64,000 bases of DNA from Balaenoptera acutorostrata (GCF_949987535.1 NC_080081.1:70205603-70269602); one strand, 5' to 3'; positions 23,202 to 34,640 are shown, numbered from the stretch's first letter. Program-made: numbers and translations. The notes: generated by a model from the letters alone, not told the origin.

Positions 23202-23400
23202 TAAATTATCACTCTTGCTGCAGAGGAGAGAACAGATTGGGGAAGATGAGGAGCCTGGGAAGCCAGCTCTTGTAGAAGTTCGTGCATGAGACGGCGGTGA
23301 CGTGAGGTGCACTGGTGTGGGGAAGACAGAGGAGTGGGCGTGTTATTAACTGTGGAGGAGGCAGTGTCGCTGCTACTTCCAGCCGGCTGACTGATATTGA
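23202..23400 (-). repeat. L2 fragment, minus strand, part 2
   Basis: 'aattatcactcttgctgcagaggagagaacagattggggaagat' continues antisense L2 ('gatcactctggctgc...') across the SINE. Confidence 0.55.
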
Positions 23401-24249
23401 ATGACAGCAGGTGCAAGAGACTAACCATGACCCATAAGATGCCTGCAATGCGAGTGTGCGTAAAAGGATGACAATATGTGATGCTCCCCTGCCCTGAATG
23501 TGTGGAGATTTGTGAGACGTGTGCATAAATGTGAGATGTGGAGCTTCAAAGCTCAGTTGCCACATTTGCATGCAATTCCCCTCTAGAATTGCTTTCTTTG
23601 AGTAAAGTGGTTTTTCTGCTTTTGAGAATGTGCTTAGAAAAAATATACAGGGCTGTGCTAATATGGCTTCCCACCCCCCCCGTATTTTACAAAACAAATA
23701 CAGATAACAAAACGTATCTTTATAAAGTTTACTGGCCATTATGAATTATTATGTGATTGAAAGTGAAAATACTGATTTTATATTTTACTTAATGTCACGG
23801 CACCATTTTATATTACTCTCTGATATGTTCATAAGATATAAATTACATTCTAGTGTTTGGATATTTTTCTTCATGTCAATAAAAATTTTAAAAGGCATTT
23901 GATGCTCTAAAAAGTGCTTTCCTAATTGTTTGATGAAAGGATGAAAATAATTCAGTCTTTAAAATCTGAGAATTAATGGATCTATACTTACTTGAGGTAA
24001 TTTCTACCTCAGAAAAGTATAAATTGGCATTATTTTGATACAATTTTGTTTTCCCATCTGTTCTGTACCTTGAATTGATATGTAAGAAATTAATTAGATA
24101 CTGCCTAAATATGCCTTTCCCTTTTATGTTAAAAAACATCCAGAGGCCATCTGTATAGAAAGTGTTTGTGGTTGACAAGTTTGATAGACAAGCTTACAAG
24201 GTGAAAACATTGCTCAAGATCTGAGATTTCCAACTCCACTTTTATTTCT
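23401..24249. other. No recognisable feature
   Basis: AT-rich; the 176-codon minus frame at 23209-23739 crosses L2 sequence and has no family resemblance. Confidence 0.45.
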
Positions 24250-24545
24250 CTTTTCAAATTATTAAATGCTTAATTCAGTTATAGGACCCCACAAGGTTCT
24301 GGAAATACAAATATGAAAGGAACACAGTCTTTGATCTTTAGAGTTTACTAGAAGAGATGGATGTGGAAACTAACCAAACCTGATTATTTACTGAGGAAAG
24401 TTTCCATAAGCTGTTATGACAGCACAGAAGAAGAAGAAGAAATATCAGGAAGGTTTTCCAGAGGAAGGGCCAATGAAGGTTTGAAGGAAGAGCTGGGGTT
24501 GACCAGACAGATAAAATGCTGTGTGCCCAAAGTAGGCAGGCATTA
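24250..24545 (-). repeat. L2 fragment, minus strand
   Basis: 'ctggaaatacaaatatgaaaggaacacagtctttgatc' and 'aatatcaggaaggttttccagaggaagggcc' follow antisense L2. A (GAA)n run at 24428-24443 lies inside. Confidence 0.6.
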
Positions 24546-25298
24546 AAAAATACAGCATATTTGGAGAATTGCAAGAATTTGGTTGATGGTCATGAGTGAG
24601 TTGAGGAAGATGAAAATCTCATATCAGAAGACTTCTTCATTCCCCAGGGTGCATTTTGGCATGGAAAATTGTGTTGGCTGTGTAAGGAGAGACGCTGTGA
24701 ATAAAGTATTTGATATAATTTCCTTTAATTTAAATTAAATAGGTAATGAATAGTGTAGACAATAGAACAATGCATTTGGACTTTTTATAATTAATTTAGA
24801 AATCTTATACCTGCTGGGATGCAGATGAAATAGTTACAGGGATCTGAATCTCTTGATAAGCTGCTTTCACATTTTTGAGTAGCCTGAAACATTGTCTGTA
24901 AGCGGGTCTATTTTATTCTTTCTCCTCTTTTTTCCCTTTCTTCTTCAAGTTCAAACATAATAAAGATCAATATTTACCAACCTTTTTGTTTTAAAGTTAA
25001 GACTCTTGGGTTTCACAGCTGGGAAGAGATCATGTTTAAAAAAAAAAAAACAAAAACCATTCTTTGTAAGTTTCCATCTAGTTAGATTAATGTCAATTCA
25101 TTCTTACGACCTAAGAATTAAAAGTTTCCCCCCATCATATTTCTTAACTATTTTTAAAAATTATACCTGATTCCAAATTATCTCAGATATATTCTCTACT
25201 TCATAACTATCTGCCAGTAGAAAGTCATTTGTCCACAAGATTTCTAAAATTGAGCTTTTAATAAAGACCATGCAAACAGCTTAAACAGAATATTTCAC
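24546..25298. other. No recognisable feature
   Basis: AT-rich; one A12 run at about 25039-25050. No gene or repeat consensus. Confidence 0.45.
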
Positions 25299-25314
25299 AG
25301 AAAGCATAGCTGAG

Positions 25315-25633
25315 GGGCTTCCCTGGTGGCGCAGTGGTTGAGAGTCTGCCTGCTAATGCAGGGGACACGGGTTCGAGCCCTGGTCTGGGAAGATCCCACA
25401 TGCCGCAGAGCGGCTGGGCCCGTGAGCCACAATTACTGAGCCTGCGTGTCTGGAGCCTGCGCTCCGCAACAAGAGGGGCCGCGATGGTGAGAGGCCCGCG
25501 CACCGTGATGAAGAGTGGCCCCCACTTGCCACAACTAGAGAAAGCCCTAGCACAGAAACGAAGACCCAACATAGCAATCAATCAATCAATCAATTAATCA
25601 ATAAAAAAAAAAATCTTTAAAAAAAAAAAAAAA
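25315..25633 (+). mobile_element. CHR-type tRNA-derived SINE, full length
   Basis: Head 'gggcttccctggtggcgcag', A-box-like region near 25326-25340, B box GGTTCGAGCCC at 25370-25380, body with many retained CpGs, (CAAT)n then an A-rich tail. Target duplication 'agaaagcatagctgag' at 25299-25314 and 'agaaagcaaagctgag' at 25634-25649 (15/16). CpG retention suggests it is comparatively young. Confidence 0.95.
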
Positions 25634-25649
25634 AGAAAGCAAAGCTGAG

Positions 25650-26339
25650 TACTAACTAAACCATTTCATACAACCATTTAAACACCTGCCCTGATTATAA
25701 AAAATTGAAGATCTTAAAATAGATTTTGTGCAAAGCCTAGGTCTTTTCGTATTAAGGAAAACAACATTCTATCCAGGTTTATTATTCTAATAGGTTTTAG
25801 GTTTTTCATTCCAAATTGGATTCAGATCAAACTCCTAAATAAATGAAACATCTTTTGTCTCTTCTATGAGCTGTTCTGACTCTGCAGGCCTTGGTTTCCT
25901 TGGGTTGGAGTTGTTTCAACATCTTGAAATGAAACGACTAATTAGAGTGTTTTTGTTTTTGACTAGGAGTCTTTCTTTTTCTCTGGCTGGAGTTCTGTCT
26001 TCTTCAGGTGCAGCCAGTGCTACCTATTCCCATTTCCAAATTTTGATGTGGAAAATACCATTGGTTGGGCAACAACAAAAAAATACGAATGAAGTTTTTG
26101 ACAGTTGATTATTTAACTTTGTGCCTGATACCAAATAGGAGATGTGCCAAGAAACCATAATCACCTTCTCATAACTTCATACCAATCAGGCCCTGTAATA
26201 AATATTTTCTTTATGTGTCTATCGACTCTATGTAGTTATCTTTTGTTCTAAGTTTATGAGTGTGTATTTATTTTAGAAAAAATAACGTTTTTGAGAGCCC
26301 GTATTTGCCAGGTCTAGAGGACATCATACACTTTGATAT
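25650..26339. other. No recognisable feature
   Basis: No repeat consensus or gene recognised. Confidence 0.45.
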
Positions 26340-26470
26340 TATTTCTTGTTTATTATTTGCCCTCCCCACTGGACTATAAGCTCCTTTAGGGAGGACCCAC
26401 TTTCCTGCTCACTGTTGAGTTCCTCCTGTAGGGCGTAGTGTCTGAATATGGTTAAACACTAAAGAAATAG
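26340..26470 (+). repeat. L2 3' fragment
   Basis: 'ccactggactataagctcctttagggaggaccc' matches the L2 3' end 'actagactgtaagctccttgagggcaggga'. Confidence 0.6.
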
Positions 26471-26499
26471 CAACCGATTGAATGTGTGGGTGGGCCAAG

Positions 26500-26740
26500 T
26501 AGAGGAAGTCCCTGCATTCGAAAACAACACAGACAAAGGAGGACAGAGAACTGAACCAACAGAGGAATTCATAAAAAGTTACAGTGCACCAGTGATGGAT
26601 CAGTTCCTATGTGTTCAGGAAGGAGGGGATGTCAGGAAAAGATTCACAGAGGAGATGCTGTCTGAATATTACTTTATGACCGTGGTCAATTTGAGGTATT
26701 CAGGAGACAGGAAGAGGAGATTCCCAATGGGTTTGGTGCT
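26500..26740 (-). repeat. Probable L2 fragment, minus strand
   Basis: 'gtcaggaaaagattcacagaggagatgctgtctgaatatt' resembles antisense L2 'gtcagggaaggcttcac...gaggtgacatttgag'. The 132-codon frame over it is not coding. Confidence 0.4.
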
Positions 26741-26785
26741 CAAGATAAAGTCTTTTAATGTTAGCTCCTTGCCTAATCTTCAATT

Positions 26786-26841
26786 CATATATATATGCAC
26801 ACACACATACATACACATGTGTATATATATATACGTGTGTG

Positions 26842-26873
<32 letters not shown>
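26786..26873. repeat. Compound (TA)n/(CA)n/(TG)n microsatellite
   Basis: Alternating tracts TA, CA, CATA, TGTA, TA, (TG)n and TA. The CA block and the later TG block are complementary, so the tract can fold on itself. Confidence 0.9.
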
Positions 26874-26875
<2 letters not shown>

Positions 26876-28622
26876 AAATTTTCCAAATATACTGTTGGGG
26901 ACCCTATGAACACTAAATAAATAATACACAATTTGTACACTGATTAGATTTAGCTTAAAGAACACCTGATGCACAATTGTGTAGAATGATTTAAAACTGT
27001 TCAGTTGAGACAGTGTAATGCAATCTTTTAAAAAAGTTCTTCAAAATATAGTTGTGCATTTAAGAAAGACTATGGCCATGGGTGACCATCTCATTCCTAC
27101 ACACAGGAGGCACCATTACTTCCAACAATTTATTTTATATGGGTAATGTCAGATATTAGTAGAGAGGATTTTGGGAGTATTATCCCTATTTTTAAAGAAC
27201 TTACAATATAATATGCACTTTTCCATACTAAACATAAAAGGACACAAAATAAACAAAGAGAAAGCATTGGAAATAAGTCTACCAATGGCTTCACAATGTT
27301 AAAGTCAATAAAGAGTGAAGAGTAGAGGAAGCTCAGATACTTTGAGTCCAACCTTGACTAATCACTCAGTACACAAAGTACAATTGCTTTGTGCACGCTG
27401 ACCAATACAAGAAGCACTGTGGACTCGTGGAACCTCAGGAGCTTTCTCAACAAGAGGATGGTTTGGGGAGATACAAGTGGGCAGTGTCTGAGTGAGGAGG
27501 TGGGAACTGGGTTGCCAGTATTGAAGGAGGGCTGGAATGCAACTGTGGCCAAAAGAAGTAATCTAGGGCAATGAGGGAGAAGTATTTGGAGACAAGGAAA
27601 GGAATCTGTGTATTATCTTTAGTGCAAAGGGAATTATAAATATTCAGTTAATATCTCTTTTTTTCCAAGAAAAGACTGTTGCAATGGTAAAAATGCTATA
27701 GTTCTGCAGGTAAACTTTCAGGGTTAAAAATCCATTTATCTAATCAAATCCTGACTTTGAGATGTCATTATTTTAAAATATCTTTCTCAGGTAGGGTCAT
27801 TCACCTTGATAGAGCATGACGGTATCTATCTGAAAATTCCCCTCCAGGTGTATTGTGCTAAGCAAATGTATTTATGTTTTGTTTCAACATGGGCATCCTG
27901 AGATCTCTTTATGTGAGAGCCTTGAAAGTTGGCCTCCTCTGATTATTATTATGAATCCAGGATGTATGGGAACTAAGAGTCCTGTTCCAGTGACCTGTAG
28001 AATGTATGCTATGTTTGTCTTCTCTGCTGAGATAGTCATCAATCATGTGTGGTCTAAAAGCATACTAATCTTTCCTTTAGAAAAGGTCAAAGGGTGTCAA
28101 GAGCATACCTCTGTGCTCCAGCTTATTAAGGAGAATGAAAAGTCCCTAGAGATGATGAAAAGAAAGTAATTCAGGAAGCATGCTGAAAATGAAAATATAT
28201 TCTAAAGATGCAAGAGTGAGTACTGGAAAAATCAATACCAGTGTTAAGCAGTACAGGAGTGAATGAATGTGACACTGGGGTAAATGACAAGGAAAAACAT
28301 TATCACCGGTAGAACGTGACATAAAAGTCTGCTTGAAGAGGAAACAGTGTGCTTTTTTTTTTTCTGGGAATAAGAAGGATTTCTAAGTGCTATTAATGAA
28401 TGAGCAACAACCTGCTATAACCTCAGGAGGAAGTGACCTTCCCCTGCCCCTCCAAAACATATATACACAGTGATGGATGATGGTGGATAAATCCATACCG
28501 AGAAATATGTAAGCCATAATATAAGAATGAAAGGGAACCTGACAAAACCCAGTGGCCCTCCTATTTTCATCTACCCTATGCGTTTGCTTTCTCTGTACCC
28601 ACTTGCGAATGCATGTTTCTGC
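26874..28622. other. No recognisable feature
   Basis: No gene. Frames up to 104 codons (27855-28169) lack any family signature. No clear repeat consensus. Confidence 0.45.
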
Positions 28623-28639
28623 AAAAATAAACTTAGGGT

Positions 28640-28989
28640 GGACTTCCCTCGTGGCACAGTGGTTAAGAATCCGCCTGCCAATGCAGGGGGCATGGGTTCA
28701 AGCCCTGGCCCAGGAAGATCCCACATGCCTCGGAGCAACTAAGCCCATGTGCCACAACTACCGAGCCTGCGCTCTAGAGCCCACGAGCCACAACTACTGA
28801 GCCCGTGTGCCACAACTACTGAAGCCTGCCCACCTAGAGCCTGTGCTCCGCAGCAAGAGAAGCCACCACAATGAGAAGCCCGCGCACCGCAACAGAGAGT
28901 AGCCCCCACTTGCCACAATGAAGAGTAGCAAAAGCCCGTACGCGGCAACGAAGACCCAACACAGACAAAAATAAATAAATTAATATTAA
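28640..28989 (+). mobile_element. CHR-type SINE, older copy
   Basis: Head 'gacttccctcgtggcacag', B box ggttcaagccc at 28695-28705 and an interior with the 'gagccacaactactgagcc' block repeated, ending in (AAAT)n. Target duplication 'aaaaataaacttagggt' at 28623-28639 and 'aaaaatgaacttagggt' at 28990-29006 (16/17). Fewer CpGs than the 25.3-kb copy suggests greater age. Confidence 0.95.
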
Positions 28990-29264
28990 AAAAATGAACT
29001 TAGGGTATATTTCTAGTGATTTGGAGGATCTGAATAGGAAGCTGGTGAACTTAGAGCCATAGAACGTATTGTTTCTTCTTCTAAAGTCATGACTTTGAAA
29101 AGAAGATAGGAAGTTATAGGAAGTAATTGGATGGTAGGATATAAGTGGGAAAATAAATGAATTTGGTCCTCTGGTGTGTGGTTTATGATAACAAAATGAT
29201 AAAGAGCAGGTAGCATTCCATGAAGACTGAGAAGAAAATATTGTTCAGGAAAGGAGCTGACTGA

Positions 29265-29350
29265 ATCTCTTGAGAACAAGGGCCATATTTTATTCATGTC
29301 GCATCTTTAGCATCTAGTACAGTGCTCTACAAATAGCAGGAGCTTAATGT
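29265..29350 (+). repeat. L2 3' end fragment
   Basis: 'gaacaagggccatattttattcatg ... tttagcatctagtacagtgctctacaaatagcaggagctt' follows the L2 3' end. Confidence 0.65.
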
Positions 29351-29899
29351 TGAGGCTTTAATTTAAGAGGTAGAAAGAAGAAAGTGTTAGGCAAAAGAAA
29401 CCACAAATCACAATTCTATAAATGATAATAGGTTAGAACAGAAACAAAAAATAACAAGACAAGCTAAAGTGCAAGAAGTGTCCAGTTACTCTCATGAGAA
29501 AAATGGCAGGGAAACTGGTCAAGAGTAATAACTTATGGCTGAACTTGTTTACATGTAAGTGCAGAACAATGAGCAATTCAAGCAAAATGAGCTTGAAACG
29601 TTAATACAGGGCAGCAGAGATTATCTCATAGCTATCACTATGTTTCAGTGAACCGAAATAGTAGAAGACTACACACTGTTCCAAGAAAATACATTTGATA
29701 CAGACTGGGGTTATAGCAGGGCAAATCAAGAACACAATTAAATCAATAGTGTGTCTGTACAGAGGATATCAAGATATGGAGATATCTAAGACTTAATATC
29801 TGATATCAAAGAGTTCACAATCACAAGTGGAGATGGATATGTAAATATTTAACTAAAGTAAGAAGTGATAAGAACTGTAATGATATGCCTGAAGGGCTC
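29351..29899. other. No recognisable feature
   Basis: A-rich, without recognised gene or repeat. Confidence 0.45.
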
Positions 29900-30346
29900 T
29901 GTATTCACTTCCTGGAGCTGCTGTAACAAAGTACCACACACTGAGTAGCTTAAACAACAGAAATGTATTGTCTCACAGTCCTGGAGGCTGGAAGTCTGAG
30001 ATCAAGGTGTGTCGACAGGTTGGTTCTTTCTGGGGTCTGTGAGGGAGAATCTGTTCCGTGCCTCTCTCCTAGATTCTGGTGGTTTGTTGGCAATCTTTGT
30101 CATTCCTTGGCTTACAGAAGCATCACTCTGATCTCTGCCTTCATTTTCACATACATTCTTCCTGTTGAATGTGTCTGTGTCCAAATTTCACCATTTTATA
30201 AGGTTACCACTTATATTGGATTAGGGCCCGTTCTAATGTCCTTAGCCTTACTTAATGACTTACAAAGAACCTATTTCCAAATAAGGCCCCCTTCATGGGT
30301 TAAGACTTCAATATTATTTTCGGGTGATAAAATTCAACCTATAATA
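29900..30346 (-). mobile_element. MLT1-type solo LTR (ERVL-MaLR), minus strand
   Basis: Antisense order is complete: 'cttcctggagctgctgtaacaaagtaccacac', 'aaacaacagaaatgtattgtctcacagtcctggaggctgg', 'ttggcaatctttgtcattccttggctt', 'tgtgtccaaatttcacc', 'tattggattagggccc', 'ctatttccaaataaggc', 'aattcaacctataata'. The overlapping 148-codon plus frame lies in LTR sequence and is not a gene. Confidence 0.85.
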
Positions 30347-30539
30347 GGCCATGAGAACATTGCAGTCATTGTGGCATATAGAACAGATGTCCAGCTTGGT
30401 GGAGGATAGTAAAAATAGATTTTGAAAATTGTTTTAAAATACAAAATTGGCACAAAGGTGAGAAATAAAATGATTGGACAGAAGGAGGTCTGCCTATTCA
30501 GTGAAAAAATTGAATTTTTAAAATACAACTTAATTTATT

Positions 30540-30640
30540 AAATTGGACTAACCATTTACTGGCCATGATTATGGGCCAGATGCCAGAGATACAAAATTGA
30601 TAAGATAGTCACCATCTCCAGAATATCTAATAAATTCTTC
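30540..30640 (-). repeat. Possible L2/MIR 3' fragment, minus strand
   Basis: 'ccatttactggccatgattatgggccagatgccagagatacaaaattgataag' resembles antisense L2 3' end, strongly diverged. Confidence 0.35.
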
Positions 30641-31349
30641 TTATTTTGGGGAGAGGGGGTGCTCAGTACATAGAATAGTGCAACTGTGCCTGGAATTTAT
30701 TCCTATTACCTGGAAATAAGGAAAGAACTTACTTCTGATTAGATGGGAAATTAGTGAATACTTAGAAGAAGGTGACCACATCACTGAGAGACTTTTTAAT
30801 GAGAGAAGGAATGTTAGGTGTAATCAGACACAGCCTCACACTTTAAGGAAGCAGATGTTCTAAAGTTCAAGGAGAAAATAATTATAGTTCTATGAGCAGA
30901 GAGAACATGTTAGATGTTAGACCTCTCTGTGCTGACAGCACCTTCCCATTATGCCCCGGGCTTGGTGAGGTGCCCAACAGGTTGTCTGTCTCCCTCACAA
31001 CCCTGGGATTGGCTTTCACATCCAGCACCTGGAGCACTGTAGAGCCTGAATCCATCCTCCTGAATAATCATAATTGTGGATCTGTTACAAAAATAGTGTA
31101 GAACACAAACACACACACACAGACATAAATACAAAATTCCATTCTGACATAAGATTTTGGGAGTTAAAATCAGTTTTTGACATACAAAAACTTTAAAAAG
31201 TGGCGATTTAGTTAGTTTTCAGGTTTGCATTATTAGAGCAGTGCTGATGTGAATTTTTACATGTGGGCTTTGATATTTGTCGGCCTGCTTCTGTAGGACC
31301 TGTATTACCTTTTTACTGCATCCAGTCTTACTCACTTTAAATCTCTCTT
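30641..31349. other. No gene; short (CA)n inside
   Basis: An (AC)n tract lies at about 31106-31121. No repeat family or gene recognised. Confidence 0.45.
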
Positions 31350-31790
31350 CCATGCTGCAGCCAGAGTGGGCCACAGGACACAGTGTCTCCCCACTGCCTG
31401 CAGACTAAGTGTTTACAGTACTTTTCATTACTCATTCTATCCTCTAGCCTCATCTCTAGTCGGAGCGAACAACGTGCAGAAATCGATTTTACAACTCTGC
31501 CTGTGCTCATGCTGGTCCCTTTCTATCTTTACTGATTCACTCTTACTCCACTTGCAAGATTCCAGAAACTTCCCTGAACTCCCTGACTGGGTGAAGTGCC
31601 AACTCTGACTCCACAGCATCTTGTGTATAACTCTAGCTCAGCAAAGGCATCAAAATGATCTCTGGATGGTCCTTCTGTGTCCCTGGCAGAATTCAAACTC
31701 CTTGAGGACAAGGGCATGAGTTTTCACCCTTGTAACCACACAATACTGAGCATCATGTATAATGTCAGCTTAATATATTTTGGATTTTAA
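31350..31790 (+). repeat. L2 LINE fragment
   Basis: Sense L2 order: 'gctgcagccagagtgggcc', 'ccactgcctgcagactaag', 'ctctagcctcatctctagtc', 'attcaaactccttgaggacaagggcatg', 'acaatactgagcatcatgtataatg'. No intact frame. Confidence 0.75.
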
Positions 31791-31939
31791 CATCCGTAAC
31801 CATGGAAATAAGCTCACTATCTGTGCTGATGGGTCATCACACTCACTGCCAACGATTAGTTTGTTGGTGAGAATTGACAGTTTGGGACAAGGAACATGTG
31901 ATGGGCATTTAGGCCTTTCAGAACATTCTGTGAATGAAA

Positions 31940-32015
31940 TCACCTAGGTGGAATCCATCAGAACATTGTGGCCCAGTGTAAATGTTCAATAAACCTTTGT
32001 TGAAATTGAATGAAA
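31940..32015 (+). repeat. L2 3' terminus
   Basis: 'taaatgttcaataaacctttgttgaaattgaatgaa' is the usual L2 end, running directly into an oppositely oriented L2 end. Confidence 0.55.
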
Positions 32016-32210
32016 TCAATCATTTATTTATCCATTCATTCAAAAATCTTTTATTCAAAAATTGCAGTATCCCAGTACTAGTGCTGGAGAAATCAAAAGA
32101 TAGATATAAGTCAGGGCAGATATGTAAGCAAAGCATAACTATGTCATGTGATGAGTGTTATAATAATTCTCTGCCTAGTGTGCTGTACGGGTACACAGGA
32201 GGGAGAAGCT
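32016..32210 (-). repeat. L2 3' fragment, minus strand
   Basis: 'catttatttatccattcattcaaaaatcttttattc' and 'agtactagtgctggagaaatc' match antisense L2 end. Confidence 0.5.
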
Positions 32211-32229
32211 AACTGTCAGAAGGCGTAAG

Positions 32230-32720
32230 TGCAGATGTATGGGTTGTCTGCCTGTTTTCTCTACATGCATTTTCTGCCCTTCTCTTCCCGGCACTATAAC
32301 TCAGGGAGCAATATTTCCGAGGCTCCTTTGTCTCCTGGCTTCCAAAGAGGCCAGTGGGGAGACAAGATGGAAAACTGAAGGGCCAGATGGGGAGATAAAT
32401 CATGGTCTTTCTCCATCATCTGTCTGCTTGGAGTAGCGTTTGCAGCAGTCACTGCTGGGTCTCCTGCATGGCTGTCAGCCCTGCTGGGTAAGCCCACTGT
32501 TGCAGCTTCCTCCAGGTGGCCTACTCCTTGGCCCTGGAAACACTGACTTCTTCCTGTAAGGTTCTTGCCTTTTCTAGTCTCTCGGCTGCCACCCCTCCCC
32601 GCCCCCCCCAGCCCCCCGTAGGCTCCTTGGCTTTTCCATTACCTGTGAAATCCATACCCAACAATAAAGTCATTGAAACACCTCAGGTGCTGTTTCCCAA
32701 CTCAACCTTGGCTGATTCAG
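32230..32720 (+). mobile_element. Ancient retroelement 3' end, class uncertain
   Basis: The CT-rich 3' segment with 'aataaagtc' near 32661 and the ending 'cttggctgattcaga' has the form of an old L1 or LTR end with a polyadenylation signal. I cannot name the family. Confidence 0.4.
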
Positions 32721-32837
32721 AAGCTTCTCAAAGAAGGGCATATTTAAAAGCTAGTGGAATGGGGCTGTTTCTAGAGATTTCATTCCCTTTCATATTTAGT
32801 ATTCTATTATTGTCTTTTTTGGTGGCTGTGAAGAAAC

Positions 32838-32951
32838 ATTTTAATTTTAATTTTAATTTTAAAATTAATTAATTTTAAATTTTTAATTCAATTTTCATTT
32901 TAAAATTAATTTTAAAATTTTAATTTAATTTTAATTTTTCTTTAATTTTCT
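32838..32951. repeat. (TTTTAA)n AT-rich low-complexity tract
   Basis: Over 110 bases composed almost only of A and T, built from repeats of 'attttaa' with several self-complementary 'ttaaaattaatt' blocks. It ends in 'ttcttcacag'. Confidence 0.85.
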
Positions 32952-33009
32952 TCACAGACTCAGATTTCTCACCTAAAAAAAATCAGAAAAATGTAATGTA
33001 TTTGGTCAT

Positions 33010-33140
33010 GTTGGAATTCATTCATTCATTCATCTAACACATTTTGTTGACACTCTACTCCGTGGAGGCGCCGTACCAGCCCTGAGGGCAGTAATCACGA
33101 TCAGGACAGATGTGAGCCCTGCTCCAGGGCATCACAGACC
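33010..33140 (-). repeat. L2 3' fragment, minus strand
   Basis: 'attcattcattcattcatctaacacattttgttgacactc' then 'cgtaccagccctgagggcagt' follows antisense L2. Confidence 0.5.
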
Positions 33141-33303
33141 AGGGGGATGAACGATATCTGCAGCACAGCCACTTAGAAGATGCTAGTTTCTACAGCAGTG
33201 CCTAAATAGTTACATTTCCTTCACAGCATCCATTACGTTTTCCAAATCAGTAAATGACCACGTAATCGTTTAAGGATCACAAAGCATGTGGAAAGCTCTC
33301 GTT

Positions 33304-33317
33304 AAAACTAGATGGAG
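33304..33317. repeat. Target-site duplication, left copy
   Basis: 'aaaactagatggag' here and again at 33742-33755 brackets the SINE plus ~110 bp of extra 3' sequence. Confidence 0.9.
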
Positions 33318-33580
33318 GGGCTTCCCTGGTGACGCAGTGGTTGAGAATCTGCCTGCTAATGCAGGGGACACGGGTTCGAGCCCTGGTCTGGGAAGATCCC
33401 ACATGCCATGGAGCAACTAGGCCCGTGAGCCACAAATACTGAGCCTGCGTGTCTGGAGCCTGTGCTCCGTGATTGGAGAGGCCACGATGGTGAGAGGCCC
33501 GCGCACCGCGATGAAGAGTGGCCCCCGCTTGCCACAACTGGAGAAAGCCCTCGCACAGAAACGAAGACCCAACACAGCCA

Positions 33581-33615
<35 letters not shown>

Positions 33616-33741
33616 AAGAAGTGTGTATACTTTAAATGGGTGAACTGTATGAGTTATACCATAAAGTTAATAAAAATAGAATCTGTGAACCCATACTGAT
33701 TCTAAGTAAGTAAATAAACAAATTTAAAAAAAAAAAAAAAA
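33318..33741 (+). mobile_element. CHR-type SINE carrying a 3' transduced segment
   Basis: SINE body 33318-33580 (head 'cttccctggtgacgcag', B box GGTTCGAGCCC at 33373-33383), then (TAAA)n at 33581-33615, then ~110 bp with no similarity to the SINE (33616-33725) and an A20 run at 33726-33745. The exact 14-bp target duplication lies outside the whole unit, so body and extra segment inserted together. The extra segment contains 'ttaataaa' and 'gtaaataaac', potential polyadenylation signals. Confidence 0.92.
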
Positions 33742-34289
33742 AAAACTAGATGGAGACCACGGATGTTTTTAGTCCAAAGAGCTTTATAAATGAAAGAAAA
33801 AGAGGTGCAAAATTTATACAGTTTTGAATAACCCAAAAGTGATTTGCTGTAACCTTCTTAATCAACAGACATGTAATTAGTGAATAAACGTGCCGTCTTT
33901 GTGACTCACTCCCCAAGTGAAATATGTTTGGCAAGAATTTCTCTTCAGAAATTGCTTTTGTTCAGGAAATGCTTGTCATTTCTTTATATGCTAGGATAGG
34001 GTCTCTTACATTTAACAATGAATGGTTATCTCAGAGGGATGAAGGATGAACTTAATCAATCCTTTATTCTGTAGGTGGAAGCATATCAAATTCATTGCAT
34101 TTTGAACAGAAGAAATCTTATATTTACATACTTTCAGCATATAAATTTTAAGATCCTCCAGAAACACATTTCAGTGTCAGGAAGTTTTTTTCATCTTATC
34201 TAAACCTTCCAGGCTGTTCTTAACAAAGATAAATGACAATTGGCTACAATTCTTTGCATAATAGACCAAGATTATAACTCTGTATTTAT

Positions 34290-34390
34290 TCACTCTTTCA
34301 TTCAACAAGTTTTTATTGAGCATCTACTATTAAGAGCCAGACCCTGGGAAAAAATGTTTAGCAAAACCAGATGTGCCTCAGCCCTTTAAA
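34290..34390 (-). repeat. L2 3' fragment, minus strand
   Basis: 'ttcattcaacaagtttttattgagcatctactattaagagccagaccctggg' matches antisense L2. Confidence 0.7.
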
Positions 34391-34494
34391 ATTATTTTCA
34401 TAGCCAAAGAGTCTTTGCTTTTTTTTTTCTTAGATCAATTTTTCCAACCCGTAATTTCTCTTCCTACCGGTTTACATGCTTCATGGGATGGGGC

Positions 34495-34640
34495 AAGCCA
34501 ATAACACTATGTAAAATAAGTTTGCTGAATCTGTACAATGGGGATGATTATAATACCACACAGAGTTGTTTTGAGGCTTGAATGGACTAATAGATGTTCA
34601 ACAAACATAAGGTCTTACCATAGCCATTATCATCTCAGTG
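34495..34640 (+). repeat. MIR 3' half
   Basis: 'ctgtacaatggggatgattataataccacacagagttgttttgaggc' follows MIR ('ctgtaaaatggggataataatagtacc...gttgttgtgagg'). Confidence 0.75.

Noticed and set aside
23209..23739. 176-codon minus-strand frame
   Set aside because: It overlaps L2 sequence, has no known motif and is within chance length for the window.
25370..25380. B box suggesting a tRNA gene
   Set aside because: The flanking sequence does not fold as a tRNA cloverleaf and continues into SINE body and A tail; it is the internal promoter of a tRNA-derived SINE.
25334..25597. Frames of 74-107 codons over the SINE at 25.3 kb, and similar ones at 33, 36 and 50 kb
   Set aside because: The same peptides recur at every SINE copy (for example 'SSRCAGLS'); they are translations of a Pol III SINE, not genes.
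26478..26876. 132-codon frame ending in a YIYIYV run
   Set aside because: Its end is translated from the TA/CA microsatellite and its start from L2-like sequence.
29963..30409. 148-codon plus-strand frame
   Set aside because: It lies within the antisense of an MLT1-type LTR.
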